From Gnetum montanum (taxonomy: Eukaryota > Streptophyta > Gnetopsida > Gnetales > Gnetaceae), in NCBI GenBank assembly GCA_015680685.1, contig MNCI01003070.1, positions 138,531 through 202,530 on the forward strand: a DNA stretch of 64,000 bases, in the 5' to 3' direction. Each line of letters starts with the position of its first letter. Position 1 is the stretch's first letter. Shown here piece by piece: positions 55,421 through 64,000 of the stretch. The notes under the pieces are model-generated. The model worked only from the letters and a program-made list of their open reading frames with translations, searched no databases and was not told where the DNA came from. The position numbers and the translations under genes were made by a program.

Positions 55421-57150
55421 TGAAACACCCTAAATTCTCAAGGCATCCTTGCTTCACCAGGCCATTGCAATTCAGGCAGTGTCACGGCAGTTCATCAGAA
55501 GATGGATGTTCTGGGTTTTAGGCTATTCAGTTTGGTAAATTTTCTAGCTGGGTAATTCATGTAGCTGATAGCCTACACAGAAGAAATGTGGAGAGTTATT
55601 AATGATGATCAAAATACGCAAAAAAATTTGGCAAGTTTTCTAGTCAAGGAGTTTGCTACGCTACGCCACGCTATATAGCGTAGCAGGCTTTAGGAGACAA
55701 TTGTTCAAACAGTCAACCATAACTTGTTGCAAGAAAAGATGCTATGCTATGCCATGCTATGTAGCATAACATAGCATAGTGAGAGTAAGACAGGAAGGCT
55801 TAGCTTACTTGATGATATCAAATGCACTAAGTTAGCGCCTTTGGCCTTCGAAAATAGTTGCTTCGACTCTAAGTTCTTTAGCAATGGCTCCTTCACCAAA
55901 AAGTGGCAAACTTAGCAAGAAAGTAGGCTATGTCAGTTGCTACGCTATGCTATGTAGCGTAGCACAACGTAGCAACTTTGTAGAAATAACGAAAGACATC
56001 TCGAAGGGCAAGATTAGCAAGATTGCAAGTTTCGCAACGCAAAGGGCAAGGTTTTGTAGATTGTCAACTTTTTTACAATTAAGGCCAAATACTACGCTAT
56101 GCTACACTATGTAGCATAGCATAGCATAGCATAGCAAATATGTAATAAACAGTTAGCGCACTTCAAAGGTTTCCAGCACGTAGCAGGACACAACGCAAGT
56201 TTTTACTTCAAACTAGTGGCTACGCTATGCTACGCTGCATAGCTTGGCATGACGTAGCAAGTTGCTACGCTACGCTACAAAGCACGACACGGTGTAGCAG
56301 ATAGTCACGCCACATTAATGTAGTTCACCTAATTGCATTGTTGGCACACATCTCCAAGCTCTGACGATGCAATTACAGCGTGGTAGGTTTGCAATTACAA
56401 CATGGCAGGCTCGTCCAACGGACATGCACGCCCATGCAACATAGACAAGTCAACACAGGCCCAAGGCACGTGGCATCCAAACTACATCTTTCACGTGCCC
56501 TTGTTCCTATAAATACCCTAATGAGCAACACTCAGGGGATCCTTTTTCAATCTTTTAGGAACTGGTCGACTCGCTGGTCTTTTGGCTAGCAAGCAAGCAA
56601 AAAGTTAGCATTGTATTCTTGAGCATTGTAAACACCTTGTTTGACATTGTAAAAAGTTGACATTCCATTTTGGCATTTTGTTATGCTCTTTCCTACTATC
56701 CTCATAGCATTCTACATTGTTGACTCCCGAGTCCGTGTTCGAGTATACAGCTGTCTTACTCTAAACGTCTTGGTTACTCTTGGGATCCCTGCGCCACTCA
56801 GCGCCATGCAACCAATTGTATCCACCTTGATAGAGTGAAGTCACGTTCTTGAACCAGTGCATTTTTCTAATTGCAATTTACTTTGTTTTCTTACTTATCA
56901 TTGCATTTTTACATTGTTTCCTATCTCTTTTGCATTTAGAGTTATCATTTTATGCTAGAAGTCTCATTTTCAAATTATCCATTTACAAAAGGTTATATTA
57001 ACACTGAGTAAATCCCTATCTAATTGACCAGATCGTTCAGGGCTCCCCATTTCCATTTTATCCAACATGGCCCTCGCACGGATTCGGGGTTAAGACTGTC
57101 ACAACCGATGACCTCTCAGTGTTTTCCAACCGTCAACGTTTTTGGTCGTA
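55421..57150 (+). repeat. 3' LTR of element D
   Basis: Starts TGAAACACCC, ends GGTCGTA (GCA in the other copy). Palindromes in U3 at 55654-55685, 55741-55779, 55936-55976, 56089-56136 and 56219-56279. TATA box at 56508-56515. It retains more CpG in the palindromes than the 5' copy. It is followed by ACAAT. Confidence 0.9.
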
Positions 57151-57155
57151 ACAAT

Positions 57156-58400
57156 AGTCATAGAGGTGGCTAAACCCTAAAGTGAAGTAGACCATCAAGG
57201 AGGAAATAGAATAACTACTCAAGGAAGGATTCATCTATTCTATTGTGGATAGTAAGTGGGTTAGCCTACTCATGATTGTGCTAAAGAAAGGTGACAAGTG
57301 GTGGGTCTACATTCACTTCAGGCTATTGAATATGGCAACATTTAAAGATCATTTTCCATTGTCATTTGTGGACCAAGTGTTGGACATCATATCTAGGCAC
57401 TACTATTATAGCTTCTTGTATGGTTATAGTGGCTATAACCAAAACTAGATTGTGCTAGAAGATTAGGCCAAAATAACATTCATGAGTCCCTAGGAAACTT
57501 TTGCATATTACAAGATGTTGTTTGATTTGTGCAATGCTCCTGCAACATTTCAACACTTACTCCTTATTATTTTTTAATAGTAGATTGGTAGCAGGATAGA
57601 AGTCTTTATGGATAACTTCTCTACCTATGGGGCTACATTTGAGCAAGCCTTGGATCACCTTAAGTAAGTATTGAAAAGATGTGTGGAAACAAATCTTAGG
57701 ATCAATTGGTAAAAAAGCCATTTAATGGTCTAGGAGGGCATAGTACTGGGGCACATAATTACATAGGTAGGGATTAAGGTAGACTTAAAAAAGATAAGGG
57801 TCATCCAAGGAGTCACATGCTAACTAGAGATATTCAAAGACACCTAATCATTCCTTGGATAGGCTAGCTACTATTGGTGATTCATAGATAATTTCTCTAA
57901 GATTGCAAAGTTGTTGGTTGAGCTGACAAAAAAAGATGCTCTGTTCATCTAGACCAAGGAGTGCGAACATGCATTTCAACAGCTAAAGGAAAAGCTGATA
58001 AAGAATCCAATTCTACAAGCACATGATTGGTCCAGACTATGCCATATCATGACAAATGCATCTAACTATGCCTTGGGAGTCGTGGTTATGTAGTTGGATG
58101 ATAAGAAATGTCCATATTACATTTGATACACAAGTCAAAGCATTGTGGATGCACAGTTGAATTAAACCACCAGGAAAAAAGAACTAATGGCAGTGGTGTA
58201 TGCTCTTGAAAAGTTCAAGCACTATGTTCTTGACTACAAAGTGTTTGTGTACATAGATCATAGTGTCAGTCACTTCCTAAGGAATAAGCCAATGATGAAC
58301 CCTCATATCATATAGTGGCTCATGATCTTATAGGAATTCAAACTTATAATGGTAGATTAAAAAGGAACTGAGAATATGATCATTGACCACCTCTCTCGAT
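57156..58400 (+). pseudogene. reverse transcriptase and RNase H of element C, 3' part
   Basis: Continues the RT cut at 43581: RWLNPKVK, SKWVSLLMIVLKKGDKWWVY, FRLLNMATFKDHFPLSFVDQ, then VFMDNF at about 57605, where the second catalytic Asp of MDDF is Asn. RNase H: FQQLKEKLIKNPILQAHDW, KELMAVVYALEKFKHYVLDY, VYIDHSVSHFL. At least fifteen stops. Not functional. Confidence 0.8.
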
Positions 58401-58499
58401 TAAGATGGGATAATAAAGAGGAGGAGAGTCTTCTCTCTAATCAATTTCTAGATGAAATTCTCTTTACAGGAGTAATAAATGAATAAGAGCCCACTGAAT

Positions 58500-59480
58500 C
58501 AAAATGGTATGATGGCATCCTCACTTACCTTCTCACTTAGGAGATGCCACAAGAGTTGGATCACATGAAGAAATAATAGTTTCTTCATCAGGCTAAGAAC
58601 TTCATGGAAATCAATGGATGCCTTTATAAGGTGTGTGTTGATGACTTAGTTTGTTGGTGTGTACTTGATGTAGATCAATTATGTGTTCTTCAAGATGCAT
58701 ACAAAGGTCCCTATGAAGGCCACTATTTTGGGAGACACGTGGCCATAAAAATCATGATGGTAGGATACTATTTGTCCACAATCTTCAGGGATGTCCACCA
58801 ATTTGTTTGATCTTGTAGGCACTGTCAATGAGATGGTGGAATGATTGCATGAATGGAGGGTCCTCAATAGTGGATTCAATCACTAGAACCCTTTAACATA
58901 TGGGGCATTGACTTCATGGGTCCCATCACACTCATGTCCAATAGGAAGGCATATATAATCATTGCCATTGATTAATGTACCAAGTGGGTAGAAGTAGCAA
59001 CCATCACTAATTATACATCATTAACTATTGATTGATTTTTATAACAAAATGTTGCAAATAGGTTTGGGGTGCCATGTGCACTGATTTTTGACAATGGAAC
59101 TCATTTTATAGATCACTTTTCTAAAACTCATGTAATGTTTGGGGATTGAACATAAATTAACAACACCTTATCATCCCCAAGACAATGGTCAAGTAAAGGT
59201 GACTAACTGGGAGATTACAAAGATTCTAATAAGAACTATCAACAAATATAGGAGAGACTGGAGCACAAAACTCAACGATGTCCTTTGGGCCTACCGATCA
59301 ACATGGACACTCTCTATTGGCTACTCTCCCTATGAGGTGGTGTACGGAAAACTTCTAATGCTTCCAATTCTATTCAAGCTCTGTACACTTTCAATAGCCT
59401 ATAACCTAGATCTTGACCTAAGTCTGGCACAAAAACAAGGATTGACCAACCTTAATGTGCTAGAAGAAAATTAATGAGTA
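58500..59480 (+). pseudogene. integrase of element C
   Basis: GIDFMGPITLMSNRKAYIII carries the first Asp, LIFDNGTHFIDHFSKTH the second, then after a frameshift LTTPYHPQDNGQVKVTNWEI, where the usual QAE/QVE Glu reads Lys. An open stretch of 111 codons (59139-59474) covers WAYRSTWTLSIGYSPYEVVY. Many stops earlier. Shows what is missing from element B, which ends before this domain. Confidence 0.8.
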
Positions 59481-61883
59481 GCCATATATTTGAATAAAGT
59501 GCACAAGGAATTCAACAAACAATGACATGACCTTAGAATATGGAAGGTAAAATTTCAACTAGGAGATAAGGTTCTCTACTAGAACCCCACACATTTATCC
59601 TAGAAAAAAAAGTTCCAAATGTTATGGGAGGGACCTTATATAATTTATGAAACCTTTTCTTCTGGGGTCATGATCATATACAAACTTGAGAGCCCAAATA
59701 AAAACCAGTTGGTCAACATCCAATAGATAAAGCCTTTCCATGAGCCAAAGTAAGCTAGTGCAATAAATACCTTAATGGATGGATAACCATGCTCAATTTT
59801 TTGGATCTCCTCCTTTCAACTCAGTCATGGGAAGATGGCCATTCATGCTAATCATATACATGGCTCCTAAGTTTCTCTATTTTTTGGTTTACACAATTTT
59901 ATCTTTGCAATTTGTTTGTTTTACATCTTTTTGATTTTAAAACTTCTTTCCATGTTATACCATTTTTTGTTTTACACCATTGTTAATACATTTAAATATT
60001 TCTTGAATATTTTACACTTTCTTATATTTTACTTTATCTTAGTGTGATTTTCTAAGTTTTGTTAATAAACGTGCTTTGTGCCAATAGGACATAGTGGTGT
60101 TGTAGTTGCTACTAATGGTGGTTTTTGCTTAATGTTTTATTTCTATTTTTGAATTTTTGTACCAATGGCTAAGTCATGGTTTCTATTTCATGGAATAGGT
60201 AGTGAGTACATGATACCTACCTATCCACAAACTCCATGGTTTTCCTTGTTTTGGAAATTTTAGATCCCTTTTCATTAAATAAACTTTTAATAAATTTGTG
60301 ACCTTGGTAATTTCTGAAATTGTAAAGGATTCAAAGGTTTGCATAGTGTGCGACTTCAAGGGAACTCAATACTCTTTGTACTCTTCTACTTACTTGGGTG
60401 CTTGAGTGTTTTCATAAACTTCTTATCATTTTGTGTTGACCAATAATAGGAAGTTAAATATAGTTTTTTCATGGTGTGGTTCCTATTCAATAAAAAAACA
60501 AACAAACATGGTGGGAATTCAAAGCACATCCCTTAGACAAGTAAAAGGGCTACAAGCACTAGTTATGGGACTAGAAAGATATGTTACCCATGCTTGAAGG
60601 TCCCATCTAACTAAGGCACTCTCTCACTTCTTACTTCTCTTTTCTTCTCTTTATGAAATGGTGGTTGTTCTATGGGAGCACTCTTATGTATTGAGGAGGT
60701 GAATTAGTCTTGGAGTGGTGATGCAAAGTCACTGAAAGAGGTTGGCTTTGGTTTGGACTAAGGATGGATCTTCTTAGGTCATTTTAAATACAAATTTACA
60801 ATGAACTTCTTATGACCTCAATTTGGAATTCCATTCCACCTTCTCCATCATCCATCTATGCTATCCATAACTCACATAATTACTAACATCCATGTTCTTG
60901 ATTTAGTATCTTGGTTTGATGTACTTGAATTCTTAGGTAGAATCTTCCAGGTTTTAGTCCTTAACTTCCATTGACCATTAATCACCTATGGGGCCGATGA
61001 ACTCCTTAGGTTGAGGTTATGCAAGGGTAAACAAGACATGTGCCTACTATGGGGAGGATCCACTTACATATCTCTTGGTTGGATTTTGTAAGTATCTTAT
61101 CCTTAGGCATTGTTATAATCATAATCTTTTGTACACCCATCTTTTGATTCACACCATGTGCTCCTTTACATATTTTTTTTAAAAAACACATTATCCATCA
61201 AAGTTTTTAATTTTTGCACTTTTAAAGACCCTCTTCAATGATTTTATCATATTCTTGGCTTTTCTAGGACTCTATGGATTCCAAATTCATTGAAAAATTC
61301 CTTGTATTTTTAAAGATATTCAAAATTCAAAATTTTTCCTATGAGTTCTGTATATGGGACCTTATTGATCGAGTAGTCCTGTATATGAGGCCTTGTCGAC
61401 GCAATGGAAAAATACTCTATATATGCGCAACCATACTTTGAAATTTTAACATTTTCTCACAAACGCCAAGGGAGTTTTTCAACTTTTTAGAGCCCAAAAC
61501 CTTCGAGAGACCATAACTTCTTAACTGTTTATCCAAATCACTTTGTTCTTTGACCTTATAGCTATTAGAGGTAGGCTCTTTGTCATTAGGGACACAAATA
61601 TACCATTTTTGATAAAAAAAATTTCAACCATTTTTCTAACTCCCGCAAAGGTTTAACTAAAAATCAACTATTAAACACCAAATTACAAGAGTTAAACCTT
61701 TCAAACAAGCTCTAGTGACATTTATAATAAATAATTAATAAATAGTTAATAAAATAATAATAAAAGAATCAATTTTCCATGGTCCAACCTTAGCCAAAGT
61801 GTAAGTGACTAATGAGAGAAGGTATTTAGAAATTTAAAGTTACACATTATATCTACTAATCCATGGATGTGTTGTGATTGCAG
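59481..61883 (+). other. 3' spacer of element C
   Basis: The end of the integrase C-terminus fades by about 59760. After that the sequence is AT-rich and noncoding, homologous to the 3' spacer of E over 60190-61060. Around 61375-61415 a U3-like patch with GAGGCCTTGTCGACGC and TATATATGCGC occurs, resembling the LTR U3 repeats but without LTR ends. Confidence 0.6.
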
Positions 61884-62870
61884 ATGGCATCAAAAGGGAA
61901 ACACATGCAGGAAGCAAGACCATTTCAACCAAGGAAAAACAGGCCTAAAATGGGAAGGGTCCAAGAATGAGCCAAGAAAGAATCACTTGCAACCCATGCC
62001 ATAGGTCCTCTTAGGGAAGAGGCTAAGGTAGAATCTATTTGACAGATTCCAGAATCAGTAGCAGCAATAGAACATTTCTACCAAGATGATGCACCAGCTC
62101 AATAAGAAAATATCAAGGTGACCTTGACAGAAGCCTACTGTTGGCATAGTTTGGCCATTTCATGGAACAGGTTGGCATGATAAAACTGGTTAGAGGTTTT
62201 TGCAATTTGATAGTTGAAGAAGTGGCAAGAATTTCAGTTTGTAGAGAAAAAGAATAAGAGTTAAAATGCAATCAACAACAACATTCCCTTACTTTAAGAA
62301 AAAAATATGGGAGCACCATTCCTATATCAAGCTTACAAGCCTCCACTGATGAGTACAGGACTACTAACGTGTTGTTCTCCCTCTATAATTATTAGTTGAG
62401 GGATCCAAAATCTTTGGACTTGGAAGGATATAAAATATCCTCAAGTTCTACAGCATATCTTGGTAATCTAGCCTCAACAAGTAGGAAGAAAGATACAGGT
62501 TTGTTGGCCAGTTAAACATCTAAAATACCATGGAAGGATTTTGAGAGAACCATGCCCAACGAAAATGTTGATTGCATTTGCCGATTAAGACACAGAAAGA
62601 ATATCAGAATCACAGAGAGTGTTTGTTCATGGTCAGTTCCATTAGTGACGATTTTCTTGCCTTATCTCTAAGCAAAGCACTAGTTCTTGAGTATTTAGTG
62701 TTCAACTAGGAGCTTCAAGTGAACTCCAACTGTCGGGAGAGCTTTGCGTGGATTGGCAAATGATGATAGAATCAGAAAACAGTGTCTTAGTAGTACATGT
62801 TCATAGTGCCATGACCAAGTCAAAAACCATGGGTATCTGACTGAAATACAAGAAACAAAAAACTTTGTGT
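61884..62870 (+). pseudogene. third coding relic of element C, basic N-terminus
   Basis: After ATTGCAG, a possible splice acceptor, an ATG opens MASKGKHMQEARPFQPRKNR then PKMGRV.. and continues about 60-80 codons with stops only at likely Gln/Trp/Arg positions, then decays. Athila elements often carry a third, env-like ORF after pol that is reached by splicing; the position fits, but I see no membrane segment and cannot confirm the identity. Element E has a similar short basic start at about 34053. Confidence 0.4.
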
Positions 62871-62879
62871 GATAATTAT

Positions 62880-63582
62880 ATTTTTGATGTTGAAAAGTAA
62901 GTAAAAAAAAAAAAACAGCTTTGCTAGCTTTGCTGGAGAGGAAAGGTCGTCTGTGCCGTTGCAGTCATGATATTGCACTCAAAATTATGTCTTGGTTTCC
63001 TTTTGTTGATGGGAATGATCTTTAATTTAAATATGTATGATTAAAAATGTAGGTTATGCTCCTTTATCAGCAAATTTAGACCTTTCGCCATCTTCCTGTC
63101 AAAGAATGGTTGTATTAATCATAGTTACCAGAAATGGGAAACGGCAGCAACTGAACACCACCAGACAACTCTCTAGCGATGACATTGGCCTTAAGACATG
63201 GCAACATTACTAGGAACAATGCGGCAGGGCTTGTTTTGTGGTGACAGTTGCTCAGAAGATTCAGTGGGGACTGCCATTCTACAGTGCAAAAGTAGCAAAT
63301 TGAGGTGCCTTCGTTGTGTTGAGGATCTGATCCAAGAAATTCAAATTGACTGCATCTCCAAGCTTGAAACAGCAACTCCTGGCCTTCTAAGTCTTGAATC
63401 CCATAGTGGGCTTCAGCAGAGAGGATGGCACCGGCACGGCATTGTCCATGTATGTCGGCTAAAACATGTAGCCGTAGCAGACTTGAAAATGTGTCGACAG
63501 GGGATCCAAAGTGAAGGCGAACTTGTGCAGAAGCCAAACATTCTTGGCCAAAGTCATGAACATGGAATACAGGGGACTCTAC
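62880..63582. other. unassigned sequence with overlapping long ORFs
   Basis: Two frames are open on opposite strands: minus 63615-63115 (166 codons, ending ..LSGGVQLLPFPISGNYD) and plus 63198-63689 (163 codons). I recognise neither. The base composition is closer to coding DNA than that of the flanks. One of them may be a fragment of a host gene, but I cannot tell which. There is a run of 12 A near 62907. Confidence 0.35.
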
Positions 63583-63747
63583 AGATGTCTGCCATTGAGA
63601 ACCTGACAATTGCACCAGTCTTCAGGGTTTTTGGTTTTCAACGTCGTTGGTGGAGGAACTGGATCTGGGCTTGGATTCCTTCTTCTTGAATGTCTATCCA
63701 TGGACTATGGAAAAAACAAAAAAAAATCTAAGCTGGGATTCATCATG
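63583..63747 (+). pseudogene. alpha-tubulin fragment
   Basis: The plus strand encodes, with one or two frameshifts, DNCTSLQGF then LVFNVVGGGTGSGLGFLLLE, CLSMDYGK and KSKLGF. This is the tubulin signature region (GGGTGSG, nucleotide phosphate binding), and the following RLSVDYGKKSKLGF marks it as alpha. After SKLGF the similarity stops abruptly. Just upstream EHGIQ at about 63560 resembles the EHGIQPDGQ of the alpha-tubulin N-terminus, suggesting an internally deleted copy. There is no intron in the piece, so it may be a retrocopy or a captured fragment. Confidence 0.7.
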
Positions 63748-64000
63748 TTTTTAGCAGGAATTATTTCAGCAAAATTTTTGAATCAATATGTGGAGGTCCC
63801 ATCGTTTATGTCGGAATTGTTATCGGATATAATTGCCATGGCATAGCATTTCATTTTAATGCATTTTGCAGGTTCAAATCCTTCAGCTCATAGATGTTTT
63901 GGACAGACAGAGGTTGATGGCAGGCAGGAAGCAAATCATGGGTCCCAAGCATAAGAAAGATGGACAAATATTACACACATACATATATATTTATATATTA
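63748..64000. other. unassigned right edge
   Basis: The open frame from the tubulin piece continues to 63846, but without tubulin similarity. The rest ends in an AT-rich ATATATATTTATATATTA run. No feature recognised. Confidence 0.4.

Larger units (their letters stand above)
43582..57150 (+). mobile_element. Tat/Ogre-like Ty3/gypsy retrotransposon D, full length
   Basis: 13,569 bp with LTRs of 1748 and 1730 bp and a 5-bp target duplication. Order: 5' LTR, leader with tandem repeats, gag, protease, minisatellite spacer, RT, RNase H, archaeal-type second RNase H, integrase, second minisatellite, 3' spacer, purine tract, 3' LTR. The second RNase H and the long spacer between protease and RT are hallmarks of the Tat/Ogre group (known for that lineage). 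The LTRs differ at many positions, largely transitions, so it is old, but it kept more intact catalytic residues than B or C. Inserted in the RT of C. Confidence 0.88.
39128..62870 (+). mobile_element. Athila-like retrotransposon C, split by element D
   Basis: LTR, primer site, gag (40110), protease (42568), start of RT (43340-43581), then element D (43582-57150), then RT, RNase H and integrase (57156-59480), a long 3' spacer and a third coding relic (61884-62870). ACAAT is duplicated on both sides of D. No 3' LTR with a TGATGA start was found before the window end, so the right boundary is uncertain. All frames are broken. Confidence 0.75.

Noticed and set aside
61370-61470. 3' LTR of element C
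   Set aside because: It has U3-like GAGGCCTTGTCGACGC and a TATA-like word, but no TGATGA start, no TCATCA end and no target duplication.

Overview
The window looks like nuclear DNA of a land plant with a large, repeat-rich genome. The evidence is plant-type Ty3/gypsy retrotransposons of the Athila and Tat/Ogre lineages (tRNA-Asp primer sites, a second archaeal-type RNase H), plant LINEs, and a small cluster of plant L-gulonolactone oxidase-like (GULLO) genes with signal peptides and a Cys-rich tail. A gymnosperm or another large-genome lineage would fit, but the sequence alone does not settle the species. I see no RNA gene, CRISPR array or bacterial feature.

Layout. 1-4093: minus-strand Athila-like element A, cut by the window edge, with one complete LTR. 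4094-6500: no gene. 6516-16508: GULLO cluster with four copies. Copy A (plus) is a pseudogene with a 3.1 kb intron. Copy C (minus) is an intact 315-codon reading frame that joins the signal peptide to the C-terminal half and skips the FAD domain. Copy B (minus) has a complete first exon. Copy D (minus) is a badly deleted pseudogene. A LINE relic and tandem duplications lie between B and D. 16509-19654: minisatellite, AT-rich DNA and degraded minus-strand copia and LINE relics.

19655-62870 is a nest of retrotransposons. Element B (Athila-like, 5' LTR 19655-20553) is split in its gag by element E (21939-35502, both LTRs, 5-bp duplication GTGTC). E has lost its pol and carries a GC-rich LINE (about 25488-31991). 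B resumes at 35508 and ends at about 39127, where it runs straight into the LTR of element C without an integrase. C is split inside its reverse transcriptase by a 13.6 kb Tat/Ogre-like element D (43582-57150, duplication ACAAT) and resumes at 57156. Almost all in-frame stops in these elements sit where CAG, CAA, CGA or TGG codons are expected, as methylated-cytosine decay would produce.

The most unusual object is the LINE. Its ORF2 frame continues about 1.3 kb past the usual zinc-finger end. The extension encodes, in one frame broken only by stops, a domain like the 'putative plant transposon protein' family, a Glu/Gln-rich coiled coil, and a J-domain (DnaJ-like) with an intact HPD motif. 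Next in interest are the FAD-less in-frame GULLO chimera facing an inverted paralogue, the clustered palindromes in the U3 of element D, and a minisatellite core found in both the PR-RT spacer and the 3' spacer of D.

62880-64000 is poorly understood. It contains a short alpha-tubulin-like fragment and two long overlapping ORFs on opposite strands that I do not recognise.
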